Part shown: positions 16,787 through 26,408 of the stretch, piece after piece
How the letters are laid out: every line of letters starts with the position of its first letter
How positions within the stretch are numbered: position 1 is the stretch's first letter
Notes under the pieces: generated by a model
The model's database searches: none
What the model saw: only the letters and a program-made list of their open reading frames with translations
What the model was told of the DNA's origin: nothing
Translations under genes and position numbers: made by a program
Assembly (NCBI RefSeq): GCF_900636475.1
Contig: NZ_LR134283.1
Coordinates: 1,612,001 to 1,676,000 of the forward strand
Source: Streptococcus anginosus
GTDB taxonomy: Bacteria; Bacillota; Bacilli; Lactobacillales; Streptococcaceae
DNA length: 64,000 bases
Direction: 5' to 3'

Positions 16787-17959
16787 ATGGGAAAAACAGT
16801 TTATATTATCGGTTCTAAAGGAATACCAGCTAAATATGGCGGATTTGAAACTTTTGTAGAGAAATTAACAGAGTTTCAAAAGGATAAAGACATTCAATAT
16901 TATGTCGCTTGTATGCGTGAAAACTCAGCTAAGTCTGGAATCACAGAGGATGTTTTTGAACATAATGGTGCCACATGCTTTAACATTGATGTTCCGAATA
17001 TTGGACCGGCTCGTGCAATCGCTTATGATATTGCTGCTCTCAACAAGGCAATTGAAATAGCAAAGAAAAACAAGGACGAAGCACCTATATTTTATATTCT
17101 AGCTTGCCGAATTGGTCCATTTATTTCAACTATAAAAAGAAAAATCAAAGCTCTTGGGGGCACTTTGATGGTTAATCCAGATGGACATGAGTGGCTGCGA
17201 GCTAAATGGAGTTTACCTGTTCGTAAATATTGGAAATATTCTGAGCGACTTATGGTGAAGCACGCAGACCTTTTGATTTGTGATAGTAAGAATATCGAAA
17301 AGTATATCCAAACGGATTATACTCATTATCAACCAAATACAACTTATATTGCTTATGGGACTGACATAACTAGATCACAACTGACATCCTCAGATGAAAA
17401 AGTGCGTTCTTGGTATGATGAAAAAGGTGTTCGTGAGAATGAATATTATCTTGTAGTTGGACGTTTCGTCCCAGAAAATAATTATGAATCCATGATTCGT
17501 GGCTTTATGAAGTCTAACTCTAAGAAAGATTTTGTCTTGATTACCAATGTTGAGCAAAATAAGTTTTATGAGAAACTGCGTCAAGAGACTGGTTTTGACA
17601 AAGATCCACGTGTCAAGTTTGTTGGGACGGTTTATGACCAAGAGTTGCTCAAGTATATCCGTGAGCATGCTTTTGCTTACCTCCATGGTCATGAAGTTGG
17701 TGGAACTAATCCGTCTCTTTTAGAGGCACTAGCTTCTACAAAATTAAACCTCCTACTTGATGTCGGATTTAACCGTGAGGTCGGAGAAGATGGGGCAATG
17801 TATTGGAAGAAGGATGAACTAGCTCAGATTATTGATAAAGCAGAGCAGTTGGATAAAACAGCAATTGAAAAATTAGATCACCAATCAAGCCAAGGAATCA
17901 ATCAATCTTTTACTTGGGAGAAGATTGTTAGTGAGTATGAAAAGGTGTTTAAGGGATAG
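16787..17959 (+). CDS. wchF: Rhamnosyltransferase WchF-like (DUF1972 + GT4)
   Basis: A 390-aa glycosyltransferase with an N-terminal DUF1972 region (VYIIGSKGIPAKYGGFETFV) and a C-terminal GT-B domain (YLVVGRFVPENNYESMIRGF; GGTNPSLLEALAS with the ExxxxxxE-type region). The WchF family adds rhamnose beta-1,4 to lipid-linked glucose as the second sugar. I chose the ATG at 16787 because it follows GGAAGAGAG and gives the family start (GKTVYIIG); two ATGs at 16772 and 16775 are in frame upstream. No rml genes for dTDP-rhamnose are in this locus, so the donor must come from elsewhere. Confidence 0.88.
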   Translation: MGKTVYIIGSKGIPAKYGGFETFVEKLTEFQKDKDIQYYVACMRENSAKSGITEDVFEHNGATCFNIDVPNIGPARAIAYDIAALNKAIEIAKKNKDEAPIFYILACRIGPFISTIKRKIKALGGTLMVNPDGHEWLRAKWSLPVRKYWKYSERLMVKHADLLICDSKNIEKYIQTDYTHYQPNTTYIAYGTDITRSQLTSSDEKVRSWYDEKGVRENEYYLVVGRFVPENNYESMIRGFMKSNSKKDFVLITNVEQNKFYEKLRQETGFDKDPRVKFVGTVYDQELLKYIREHAFAYLHGHEVGGTNPSLLEALASTKLNLLLDVGFNREVGEDGAMYWKKDELAQIIDKAEQLDKTAIEKLDHQSSQGINQSFTWEKIVSEYEKVFKG

Positions 17960-17962
17960 GTA

Positions 17963-19129
17963 ATGAAGAGGATTTTATACTTACATGCAGGTGCAGAAAT
18001 GTATGGAGCAGATAAGGTCTTATTAGAGTTAATTAAAGGACTGAATAAGCAAGAATTTGAAGCACATGTGATTTTACCAAACAAAGGTGTTTTAGTTGAA
18101 GCTTTGCGTCAAGTAGGTGCTAAAGTTGAAGTTATAGAATATCCTATTCTTCGCCGGAAATATTTTAATCCCAAAGGCATGATTGACTATATCCGCTCCT
18201 ATCATCGCTATGCTAAAAAGATTGCCACTTATGCGAAACAACATCGGATTGACCTTGTTCATAATAATACAACGGCTGTTTTGGAAGGAATTTACCTCAA
18301 ACGGAAGTTGAAGTTGCCTCTTTTATGGCATGTTCATGAAATCATTGTTAGACCTAAATTTGTTTCTGATTTCATTAATATGCTAATGGGACGATATGCT
18401 GATAGAATTATCACAGTTTCAGAAGCAGTTGCAAATCATGTATTGGCATCTCGTTTTGTGAATAAAGAGCAAATTTCTGTCATTTACAATGGAGTGGATA
18501 ATGCTACTTATTATCCAAAAGATAATCAGTCTATTCGGGAACAATTTGAGATTGATCAGACTTTCATGGTTATTGGAATGATAGGACGCGTGAATGCATG
18601 GAAAGGTCAGAATGATTTTTTAGATGCAGTAATTCCGATTTTGAAAGGTAACTCTAACATAGTAGCTTTCCTAGCAGGGAGTGCGTTTGAGGGTGAAGAA
18701 TGGCGCGTGCAAGAGTTGGATGCAAGAATTGCTTCCTTACCAGTAGCTGAACAGATTAAGCGTATTGATTATTACGCTAATACGAATGAGCTATATAATA
18801 TGTTTGACATTTTTGTGCTTCCAAGTACCAATCCAGATCCGCTACCAACAGTAGTGCTAGAAGCAATGGCATGTGGAAAGCCGATTGTAGGCTATCGACA
18901 TGGTGGTGTTTGTGAAATGGTAGAAGAAGATATCAATGGTTTGTTAGCGAAACCAAATGATTCTGAAGCTTTATCTCGACTTATTCAGAATTTAATAGAT
19001 AATCCAGAAAAAATCAGCGAATTTGGACAAGCTTCGATGAAACGTCAGAAAGAGATGTTTTCTCTGGAGAGCTATGTAAAAAATTTTTCTTATATATATA
19101 TTGAGTTATTGAAAGGGAAAACTGTATGA
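17963..19129 (+). CDS. Glycosyltransferase family 4 protein
   Basis: A 388-aa GT-B fold enzyme. The N-terminal domain begins ILYLHAGAEMYGADKVLLEL, with a GAE/GADK acceptor-side loop. The C-terminal donor domain carries GMIGRVNAWKGQNDFLDA and LPSTNPDPLPTVVLEAMACG, in which the two glutamates of the EX7E motif are partly represented. It should add one sugar to the growing lipid-linked unit; donor and linkage cannot be read. It starts 3 nt after wchF and overlaps the next gene by 4 nt (ATGA). Confidence 0.85.
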   Translation: MKRILYLHAGAEMYGADKVLLELIKGLNKQEFEAHVILPNKGVLVEALRQVGAKVEVIEYPILRRKYFNPKGMIDYIRSYHRYAKKIATYAKQHRIDLVHNNTTAVLEGIYLKRKLKLPLLWHVHEIIVRPKFVSDFINMLMGRYADRIITVSEAVANHVLASRFVNKEQISVIYNGVDNATYYPKDNQSIREQFEIDQTFMVIGMIGRVNAWKGQNDFLDAVIPILKGNSNIVAFLAGSAFEGEEWRVQELDARIASLPVAEQIKRIDYYANTNELYNMFDIFVLPSTNPDPLPTVVLEAMACGKPIVGYRHGGVCEMVEEDINGLLAKPNDSEALSRLIQNLIDNPEKISEFGQASMKRQKEMFSLESYVKNFSYIYIELLKGKTV

Positions 19130-19671
19130 GAGATGAAAAACTAAAGGCTGATAAATATAGATGGGGAAACCGAAAATTTTTATGGTACTTACCACAGTAC
19201 AGATTCCTGTTTTTAAAAAGAAAATGTGAGGCATATAGATTAAATTTCCGATTTTTATTTTATATTTTTCGCTTTCTATATGAAAGATATAAAATCAAAT
19301 ATATGATGGATATTCCAGCAAGAGTAAGAATTGGGAAAGGCCTAAGAATTGAACATATTGGTAATATCGTTATAAATCCTAATGTAATTATTGGAGAAAA
19401 TGTAACTCTGTTAAATGGTGTTTTAATTGGCTCTCAAAGTAGAGGAGCTAGGGAAGGGACTCCAACTATTGGAAATTCTGTATGGATTGGGACAAATGCT
19501 GTTGTTGTTGGTAAAATTAATATTGGAAATAATGTATTAATAGCACCCGGGGCATTTGTTAATTTTGATGTACCAGATAATACCATAGTATTAGGTAATC
19601 CTGGAAAGATAATACCAAAATCTGATGCTACAAAAGGATATATAATAAATTCAATATATGAAAATGAATAG
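19126..19671 (+). CDS. Serine O-acetyltransferase-like hexapeptide acetyltransferase
   Basis: A 181-aa left-handed beta-helix acyltransferase. The basic N-terminus is followed by hexapeptide repeats: IPARVRIGKGLRIEHIGNIV, NPNVIIGENVTLLNGVLIG, TIGNSVWIGTNAVVVGKINI, NVLIAPGAFV, ending at VLGNPGKII. CysE/WefD-like proteins of this length in polysaccharide loci O-acetylate a sugar rather than serine, and I infer that role here. Overlaps the preceding GT4 gene by four bases. Confidence 0.8.
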   Translation: MRDEKLKADKYRWGNRKFLWYLPQYRFLFLKRKCEAYRLNFRFLFYIFRFLYERYKIKYMMDIPARVRIGKGLRIEHIGNIVINPNVIIGENVTLLNGVLIGSQSRGAREGTPTIGNSVWIGTNAVVVGKINIGNNVLIAPGAFVNFDVPDNTIVLGNPGKIIPKSDATKGYIINSIYENE

Positions 19672-19747
19672 ATAGATTGTATTCTAAAAAATTACTTTTG
19701 TTAATGTGAATGTTTTAAATTAGGAATAATTATAGGTTAAAAAATAT

Positions 19748-20716
19748 ATGGACATCCAGCTTAGTGTAATTATACCAGTATATCAAGTTGAAAATTATTT
19801 AAGTCGTTGTATTGAGAGTGTATTAGTCCAAGATTATGATTCTTATGAGATTATTTTGGTTGATGATGGCAGCACTGATTCTTCACCGATAATTTGTGAT
19901 GATTATGCTCAACAATTTGAACATATATCAGTTATACATAAAGAAAATGGTGGACTTTCTGATGCACGTAATGTTGGTATTCAACATGCAAAAGGCAAAT
20001 ATATTTTTTTCTTAGATTCAGATGATTGGATTATTAAGACCATGTTTAATGATATGAAAGATATTATTTTATCTTCTAACTATGATATTATTCAGTTTGG
20101 AGTTCAAAAAGTTTATACAGAAGCGGATATTAGAAGAGAATATTTATTCAAGGAACATCTATTTATAGGACACGAATCTTTAGAAAGTATGTTAAGGTCT
20201 CAAGAAATTACTAGTTTTTCTACGGATAAATTGTATCGGAAAGAATTATTTGTGGTTAATGATATTGAATTCCCTAAAAATGCATATTATGAAGACTTAG
20301 GTACGATTTATAAGTTGCTTTTAGTTTCTCAAAAAGTGTATTATACTAATCAAATTTATTATTGTTATTTTATGAAAAATGAGAATGCAATTACTAAAAC
20401 TTGGTCAGATAAAAAGTTTAAAGATATGTTCCGATTTTTTCAGGACATTTATCATGTATCAACAAAGGTATTAGATGATGACAATCGTATCTCTAAAGCA
20501 TATTATAATAATGGGCTTGTCTATTTACTTATGAAACTATATGAAGAAAACAAGGAAGATAGTAAAGTTTGTAAAACTATCTTAAGAGAGCTGAAATTGT
20601 ATAGGATTTCTCCGTTTCAATTAAAAGAGTATCCTAATTATATTAAATATTTATTTTATAGATTACATATTTTGAAATTATCAGCTAAGATAAAAATTTT
20701 GATAAAGAATAGATAG
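19748..20716 (+). CDS. Glycosyltransferase family 2 protein
   Basis: A 322-aa GT-A enzyme. The N-terminal nucleotide-binding motif is LSVIIPVYQVENYLSRCIES; EIILVDDGSTDSS contains the metal/uridine Asp residues, and FLDSDDWI is the DxD-type motif. C-terminal residues are variable and probably choose the acceptor. The ribosome-binding site is weak (AGGTTA) and a 76-nt AT-rich gap precedes it. AT content is clearly higher than in the flanking housekeeping genes, as usual for the serotype-specific part of such loci. Confidence 0.87.
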   Translation: MDIQLSVIIPVYQVENYLSRCIESVLVQDYDSYEIILVDDGSTDSSPIICDDYAQQFEHISVIHKENGGLSDARNVGIQHAKGKYIFFLDSDDWIIKTMFNDMKDIILSSNYDIIQFGVQKVYTEADIRREYLFKEHLFIGHESLESMLRSQEITSFSTDKLYRKELFVVNDIEFPKNAYYEDLGTIYKLLLVSQKVYYTNQIYYCYFMKNENAITKTWSDKKFKDMFRFFQDIYHVSTKVLDDDNRISKAYYNNGLVYLLMKLYEENKEDSKVCKTILRELKLYRISPFQLKEYPNYIKYLFYRLHILKLSAKIKILIKNR

Positions 20717-20726
20717 AGATAATAAT

Positions 20727-20924
20727 ATGATTAGAAAAAAATTTTTATTATTGTTTGAACAAATTGATACATTTGAGCAATTTGTTGCAAGTAATATCAC
20801 TATAGATAGTGTGGAAGTATCTACTCCATATAAGCAAGTGGGGAATTCTTGTATGCATAACATAAGAGCCATATTAAAAAGAATTCCTGGTTACTTTTTT
20901 TATAAATATTGGTTAGAAGATTGA
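20727..20924 (+). CDS. Small unrecognised ORF, possibly a gene remnant
   Basis: A 65-aa frame (MIRKKFLLLFEQIDTFEQF...FFYKYWLED) between two glycosyltransferase genes. It has no good ribosome-binding site. In another frame, the 20909-21013 stretch continues open into the next gene, so the two pieces together look like the debris of one larger gene. I recognise no family. It may be an intact small protein, but a truncated transferase left by recombination in the variable part of the locus is at least as likely. Confidence 0.35.
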   Translation: MIRKKFLLLFEQIDTFEQFVASNITIDSVEVSTPYKQVGNSCMHNIRAILKRIPGYFFYKYWLED

Positions 20925-21013
20925 TCGAAAAGTTAGAAATTTCAAAATTGTTGGTGAACTATTTTGAAATTCGTTTCCAGATGAGTCTAATTTTGAGATA
21001 TAAAGGAGAGAAA

Positions 21014-22069
21014 ATGAAGTACTATTTACAAGAAAATTTTATACAGAACGCCGATATAAAAAATGCAGGTAATAAAGCAAGAAATGATGTTAATAAGATT
21101 TTACAATTAGAAGGCTACCAACCACTTTATTTACAATCTGAAAACTGGCATCAAATGAGTCTATTACAAGCACAGGTTTATAAGTACAAGCTTCTTAAGC
21201 AAACCTTTTCTCAGATAACAGAAGGCGACTGTCTAGTCATTCAATTTCCTATGATTCATCATAGTCTTCTTTTTGCTTCATTAATAAAGTTTGTTCAGAA
21301 AAAAGGAGGTAGAGTATTTTTATTAATTCATGATTTGGAACAATTAAGAACTTTCAGAGATAGAAATACAGCACTTCGACATAAAATAAGAATTAAGGTA
21401 TTGGAAAGTAAACCTTTAGATTTAGTAGATGGTATCATTGCTCATAATGATATGATGAAATCTGTTCTTGTAAATAAAGGTATCTCTTCTAATAAAATCG
21501 TTAGTCTAAGAATTTTTGACTATCTTATTCCAAATTTTAAAAAGCCGGAATGTCTGAAAAAAGATTCCCCAATTATTATTGCAGGTAATTTATCCTTCAA
21601 AAAAGCGGGATATATTTATAACTTGCCCACTTCCCCAGCTTATCATTTGTATGGTGTTGGATTTGATGAAACACAGAAATTACCAAATGAAACTTATTTT
21701 GGCTCATTTTTACCAGATGATCTTCCGTCAGTTCTCAGAGGAAGTTTTGGTCTCGTATGGGATGGGGATAGCGCAGAAACATGTAGTGGAGTATTTGGTA
21801 ATTATTTAAAGTACAACAATTCTCATAAGGCATCTCTATACCTTGCAGCAGGTTTTCCAGTAATTGTTTGGAACAGATCTGCTTTATCTCAATTTATTCT
21901 AAAAAACAACTGTGGGATTGCAGTTGAGTCACTTCAAGAACTAAATAAGGTACTTGCAGAATTAACCGAAGCTGAATACGAGACTATGATAAAAAATGTG
22001 AGTGAGGTTGGGAGAAAAATTAGAGATGGTTATTTTTTAAAAACAGCATTAAAATGTTTGATTAAATAA
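21014..22069 (+). CDS. Galactofuranosyltransferase-like sugar transferase
   Basis: A 351-aa protein of the family that includes WbbI-type beta-1,6-galactofuranosyltransferases and streptococcal Gtf3. Features seen: KYYLQENF start, NAGNKARNDVNKIL, LVIQFPMIHHSLLFA, VFLLIHDLEQLR, FGLVWDGDSAETCSGVFGNY and LKYNNSHKASLYLAAGFPVIVW. The last two blocks form the nucleotide-sugar site. The start is the ATG at 21014, 4 nt after AAAGGAGAG; upstream in-frame codons are unlikely coding. With glf in the same operon, UDP-galactofuranose is the probable donor (inference). Confidence 0.8.
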   Translation: MKYYLQENFIQNADIKNAGNKARNDVNKILQLEGYQPLYLQSENWHQMSLLQAQVYKYKLLKQTFSQITEGDCLVIQFPMIHHSLLFASLIKFVQKKGGRVFLLIHDLEQLRTFRDRNTALRHKIRIKVLESKPLDLVDGIIAHNDMMKSVLVNKGISSNKIVSLRIFDYLIPNFKKPECLKKDSPIIIAGNLSFKKAGYIYNLPTSPAYHLYGVGFDETQKLPNETYFGSFLPDDLPSVLRGSFGLVWDGDSAETCSGVFGNYLKYNNSHKASLYLAAGFPVIVWNRSALSQFILKNNCGIAVESLQELNKVLAELTEAEYETMIKNVSEVGRKIRDGYFLKTALKCLIK

Positions 22070-22189
22070 TTAGATATGATGTTATTTAAAATTTTCAAAA
22101 TATTCTTTAGATAAGATTGATTTTATAACAGAATGACAAACATAGATTTTTAAAATAATTAAGTTTTTTAAGAGGACGGAAAAGGTCAA

Positions 22190-23335
22190 ATGTTAAAAGT
22201 GAAATTTGATAATTTACTAATAGGGATTGTATTAGCTATTGTTATAGTATGGGACACACTCAATACAACAGTATTAAATAGAACTTTACCACAATTGCCA
22301 ATTGGACTACTATTTCTTGTTGTTCTGATTTTATGTATTCGTTTTAGATTTATAAAGAACATACCTTTGTATTATATCATTATTGCGCCGATTTTATTAT
22401 TTTCTGGAATAGAGGTCTATTGTTCCACAGGAAAAGCTGATTTTTTACTTTACTCGCTATTAATTGTCTTACTTTTGAATGCAAAGATTGAGAGTATTTT
22501 AAAAATATATGTTATTTTTGTAGGAAGTGTTGTTTTACTGGTTGTATTTTTATCTTTTCTTGGTATAATTCCCAATTTACAATTTGTCCAAGAGCGCTTA
22601 TCAGGAACTGTTGTACGAAATTCATTTGGTTTTATTTATCCAACAGACTTTGCTTCTCATTGTTTTTATCTTTTTCTAGCTATTTCTTATTTGTTAAAAG
22701 ATAAAATAATATGGATACGTAGTATTATAGGTCTTCTTCTTTCTTATTTTGTTCTTAAATATTGTGATGCTCGTTTAAATGCTCTCTCTATTTTTATTGC
22801 TACATTAATCTTTTTATTTTTTTATTATATGAAGAATACGAAGCTGAAAGTTTATGCTATTTTACCCTTTTCTGTTCCAATTTTATCTTCATTAATGTAT
22901 TATTTAAGTTCGCGGTTTACTTGGGCAAGTCCATTTTATGTATTGGTGAATAATTTAATGAGTATGAGACTGCATTTAGGTAAAGAAGCTCTATCAAAAT
23001 ATGATTTACATTTATTTGGAACAAAAGGGATTCAATTTATTGGATATGGAGGTTCGACAGAATCGGTTTACAGTTATAATTATGTGGACTCTTCTTATAT
23101 ACAAATGCTATTTACCTATGGCATATTTCCATTAATTATACTTATTATTTTATATGTTCTACAGTCTTGGAAGTCATATAAACAAGGGAATTATTTGTTG
23201 TTAGCAATTTTATCTTTGGTATCCGTAAACTGTATGATTGAAGCATTTTGGATTCGACCATCCTATGATATATTTATGTATATAATGTTTGCTTCAATTA
23301 CTTTTCCAAAAAAGGAAAGTGAACTTGAGGATTAA
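22190..23335 (+). CDS. wzy: Polysaccharide polymerase Wzy
   Basis: A 381-aa, very hydrophobic protein with 10-11 predicted transmembrane segments and a large outer loop (RFTWASPFYVLVNNLMSMRL, with the repeat LFGTKGIQFIGYG). This layout, an EpsG/O-antigen-ligase-like plan, is typical of Wzy, which joins repeat units at the outer membrane face. Sequence is poorly conserved in this class, so the call rests on topology and position before wzx. A 120-nt AT-rich gap precedes it. Confidence 0.82.
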   Translation: MLKVKFDNLLIGIVLAIVIVWDTLNTTVLNRTLPQLPIGLLFLVVLILCIRFRFIKNIPLYYIIIAPILLFSGIEVYCSTGKADFLLYSLLIVLLLNAKIESILKIYVIFVGSVVLLVVFLSFLGIIPNLQFVQERLSGTVVRNSFGFIYPTDFASHCFYLFLAISYLLKDKIIWIRSIIGLLLSYFVLKYCDARLNALSIFIATLIFLFFYYMKNTKLKVYAILPFSVPILSSLMYYLSSRFTWASPFYVLVNNLMSMRLHLGKEALSKYDLHLFGTKGIQFIGYGGSTESVYSYNYVDSSYIQMLFTYGIFPLIILIILYVLQSWKSYKQGNYLLLAILSLVSVNCMIEAFWIRPSYDIFMYIMFASITFPKKESELED

Positions 23336-23338
23336 TAC

Positions 23339-24754
23339 ATGAAAATATTAAAAAATTACGCTTATAACTTCTCCTATCAGTTACTGGTCATCATCCTTCC
23401 GATACTGACTACTCCATATGTAACACGGATTTTCTCGTCTGAGGATTTAGGAACTTATGGTTATTTTAATTCAATTGTGACCTACTTCATCTTACTAGCA
23501 ACTTTAGGAGTAGCGAATTATGGTACGAAAGAGGTTTCTGCAAATCGAAAGAATATTCAGCCGACTTTCTGGGGAATATATAGTTTGCAAGTAGTTGCAG
23601 CATTTATTTCTATAGTTCTTTATCTTCTTCTTTGTTGGAGTGTTCCAAGTATGCAGAATCCTGTTGCTTACATTTTAGGATTGAGCTTGTTGTCAAAAGG
23701 CCTTGATATTTCTTGGCTTTTTCAAGGTTTGGAAGATTTTCGTAAGATTACCATTCGGAATATTACAGTTAAACTTTTAGGGATCCTATCAATCTTTTTA
23801 TTTGTGAAAACACCAAATGATTTATATTTATATGTTTTTCTTTTGACAGGATTTGAACTACTTGGTCAGCTCAGTATGTGGTTGCCAGCGAAGGAATTTA
23901 TTGGGAAACCACATTTCGATGTTGTACATGCAAAAGAACATTTAAAACCAGTTATTCTGTTGTTTTTACCTCAAATTGCCATCTCGCTATATGTGACGCT
24001 AGATCGAACTATGCTAGGCGCTTTATCTTCAACTAAGGATGTGGGAATTTATGATCAAGCCTTAAAAATCATAAATATATTACTAACAATTGTAACTTCT
24101 CTTGGCAGTGTGATGCTTCCTCGTGTTTCAAGTTTGCTGTCTTCAGGTGATTATAAAGCAGTTAATAAAATGCATGAAATGTCTTTCTTGATTTATAATT
24201 TGATTATTTTCCCAATTATTGCAGGGATGTTAATTGTAAATAAAGATTTTGTCAATTTCTTTTTAGGGAAGGACTTTCAAGAAGCACGAGTGGCTATTGA
24301 TATTATGATTGCACGGATGTTCTTTATTGGTTGGACAAATATTATGGGAATTCAGATTTTAATACCTCATAATAAAAATCGAGAGTTTATGTTGTCAACT
24401 ACAATTCCTGCTTTTGTAAGCGTTGGATTAAACTTACTTTTAATTCCTTCTTTGGGATTTATTGGAGCGTCAATTACATCGGTTCTGACAGAGGCACTCG
24501 TTTGGGTTATTCAATATTACTATACTCGTTCATACCTCAAAGAAGTACCGATTTTATCATCAATGCTAAAAATCATTTTGTCCTCAAGCTTGATGTATAT
24601 AATTTTATTATTATTGCAACCATTACTAAAATTTTCGTCTGTTGTGAATGTTGGAATTTATGGTATATTAGGGGCTGTCTTTTATATAAGTTTTATATTA
24701 GTGTTCCGAGTTGTTAATGTAAAAGAATTAAAAGAACAATTTTTGAAAAAATAG
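23339..24754 (+). CDS. wzx: Repeat-unit flippase Wzx
   Basis: A 471-aa MATE/MOP-superfamily exporter with 12-14 transmembrane segments. It has the family start NYAYNFSYQLLVIILPILTT, the inner motif PYVTRIFSSEDLG, and LYVTLDRTMLGALSSTKDVG at the start of the second half. It flips the undecaprenyl-linked repeat unit to the outside for Wzy. It begins 3 nt after wzy. Confidence 0.92.
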   Translation: MKILKNYAYNFSYQLLVIILPILTTPYVTRIFSSEDLGTYGYFNSIVTYFILLATLGVANYGTKEVSANRKNIQPTFWGIYSLQVVAAFISIVLYLLLCWSVPSMQNPVAYILGLSLLSKGLDISWLFQGLEDFRKITIRNITVKLLGILSIFLFVKTPNDLYLYVFLLTGFELLGQLSMWLPAKEFIGKPHFDVVHAKEHLKPVILLFLPQIAISLYVTLDRTMLGALSSTKDVGIYDQALKIINILLTIVTSLGSVMLPRVSSLLSSGDYKAVNKMHEMSFLIYNLIIFPIIAGMLIVNKDFVNFFLGKDFQEARVAIDIMIARMFFIGWTNIMGIQILIPHNKNREFMLSTTIPAFVSVGLNLLLIPSLGFIGASITSVLTEALVWVIQYYYTRSYLKEVPILSSMLKIILSSSLMYIILLLLQPLLKFSSVVNVGIYGILGAVFYISFILVFRVVNVKELKEQFLKK

Positions 24755-24762
24755 GAGTTATT

Positions 24763-25857
24763 ATGTACGATTATCTAATTGTTGGCGCTGGTTTATCTGG
24801 AGCAATTTTTGCTTATGAGGCAGCCAAGCGTGGTAAAAAAGTAAAGGTGATTGATAAGCGAGATCACATCGGTGGGAATATCTATTGTGAAAATATCGAA
24901 GGCATCAATGTTCATAAGTATGGTGCGCATATTTTTCATACTTCAAATAAACGAGTTTGGGATTATATAAATCAATTTGCAGAATTTAATAATTATATTA
25001 ATTCTCCTGTTGCTAACTATAAAGGTAAATTGTACAATTTACCTTTCAATATGAATACCTTTTATGCTCTTTGGGGAACGAAGACACCTCAAGAAGTTAA
25101 AGATAAAATTGCAGATCAGACTAAAGATTTACAAAATGTTGAACCGCAAAATTTGGAAGAGCAAGCGATTAAATTGATTGGTCCTGATATTTACGAAAAG
25201 TTGATTAAAGGCTATACTGAAAAGCAATGGGGACGTTCTGCGACAGAATTACCACCATTTATCATTAAACGTTTACCAGTACGTTTAACTTTTGATAATA
25301 ATTACTTCAACGACCGTTATCAAGGAATTCCAATCGGTGGTTATAATGTTATCATTGAAAATATGCTTGAAGGTGTTGAAGTTGAGCTTGGAGTAGATTT
25401 TTTTGTCAATCGCAAAGAGTTGGAAGCATCTGCTGATAAGATTGTCTTTACAGGTATGATCGACCAATATTTTGATTATAAGCATGGTGAATTGGAATAT
25501 CGTAGTCTTCGTTTTGAGCATGAAGTTTTAGATGAAGAAAATCATCAAGGGAATGCAGTCATCAATTATACAGAGCGTGAAATTCCTTATACTCGTATCA
25601 TTGAACACAAACATTTTGAATATGGAACACAAGAAAAAACAGTTATCACGCGAGAATATCCAGCTAATTGGAAGCGTGGAGATGAGCCATATTACCCAAT
25701 CAATGATGAGAAAAACAATGCTATCTATAATAAGTATTTAGAAGAAGCAAAAAAGAACGATAATGTTATCTTTTGTGGGCGTTTAGCCGATTACAAATAT
25801 TATGATATGCATGTGGTTATTGAACGAGCTTTGGAAGTAGTGGAGAAAGAATTCTAA
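24763..25857 (+). CDS. glf: UDP-galactopyranose mutase
   Basis: A 364-aa flavoenzyme that converts UDP-galactopyranose to UDP-galactofuranose. The FAD-binding motif is DYLIVGAGLSGAIFAYEAA, then DKRDHIGGNIYCE and the substrate motifs HKYGAHIFHT, NLPFNMNTF and GYTEKQWGR. Length and motifs are complete. Its presence means the polysaccharide very likely contains galactofuranose, as streptococcal receptor polysaccharides do. Last gene of the operon, followed by a terminator. Confidence 0.96.
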   Translation: MYDYLIVGAGLSGAIFAYEAAKRGKKVKVIDKRDHIGGNIYCENIEGINVHKYGAHIFHTSNKRVWDYINQFAEFNNYINSPVANYKGKLYNLPFNMNTFYALWGTKTPQEVKDKIADQTKDLQNVEPQNLEEQAIKLIGPDIYEKLIKGYTEKQWGRSATELPPFIIKRLPVRLTFDNNYFNDRYQGIPIGGYNVIIENMLEGVEVELGVDFFVNRKELEASADKIVFTGMIDQYFDYKHGELEYRSLRFEHEVLDEENHQGNAVINYTEREIPYTRIIEHKHFEYGTQEKTVITREYPANWKRGDEPYYPINDEKNNAIYNKYLEEAKKNDNVIFCGRLADYKYYDMHVVIERALEVVEKEF

Positions 25858-25922
25858 GATAGAGTCAACTAATTTTCATTATTTTCTTGGTTTAACTTTA
25901 TTCTATTTTTCCACCTAACCCT

Positions 25923-25979
25923 AGCACACGAATGAAGCTTTCGCATTTTAGGAAAGTGTCTCATTTGCGTGCTTTTTTT
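25923..25979 (+). terminator. Terminator of the polysaccharide operon
   Basis: AGCACACGAATGA pairs with TCATTTGCGTGCT with one mismatch and one G-U, extended by an inner CTTT/AAAG stem. Seven T follow. Confidence 0.85.
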
Positions 25980-26320
25980 GATGCTCAAAAAGAGACAAAA
26001 ATATATAGACAAATGGTTTGAAAACAGGTATAACTATCTTTATCTTAAAATGAGAGTATGTGGGAGGGATTGTATGGACTAAGAACATCTTTTGTGGATA
26101 ACGATTAGTTCATATTATTATTTCTATTTAGTTTATTGTCTGGTCGTAGACAAGAGATTGTTTCGTGAGATTCGAGAGACAAATTTTCGACCGATTGATG
26201 AGCATGTTTCGATGTCAGAAACAAACACTTTTGGACGGGGAGTAATGCATTTTCATGGAAGAAACGAACGCGAAAGAAACTGTATAAGAGTTTGAGGTGA
26301 TTGGAAAATCATTTGTCAAA
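25980..26320. other. Gap with a promoter-like sequence but no convincing gene
   Basis: TTGAAA (26018-26023), 17 nt, TATCTT (26041-26046) looks like a promoter, and GGGAGGGA lies at 26062-26069. The only frame behind it is a 12-codon TTG-start ORF (26070-26108). A further open frame (26092-26295) has a TTG start, odd composition and no ribosome-binding site. This could be a decayed gene or a small-RNA leader; I cannot decide. Confidence 0.4.
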
Positions 26321-26356
26321 TAAAAATTCCTAAACTAAATAGGAATGGTTTAGGAG
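26321..26356 (-). terminator. Terminator of the minus-strand phosphatase gene
   Basis: On the minus strand, TCCTAAAC (complement of 26348-26355) pairs with GTTTAGGA (complement of 26328-26335), followed by TTTTT. Confidence 0.75.
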
Positions 26357-26408
26357 TTTCACTAGTGAAAAAATAATTTGTGACTGATAGATAAAGTTGA
26401 TTCGGATC

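Noticed and set aside
26092..26295. 67-aa ORF in the gap after glf
   Set aside because: TTG start, no ribosome-binding site and atypical composition; described only as gap content.
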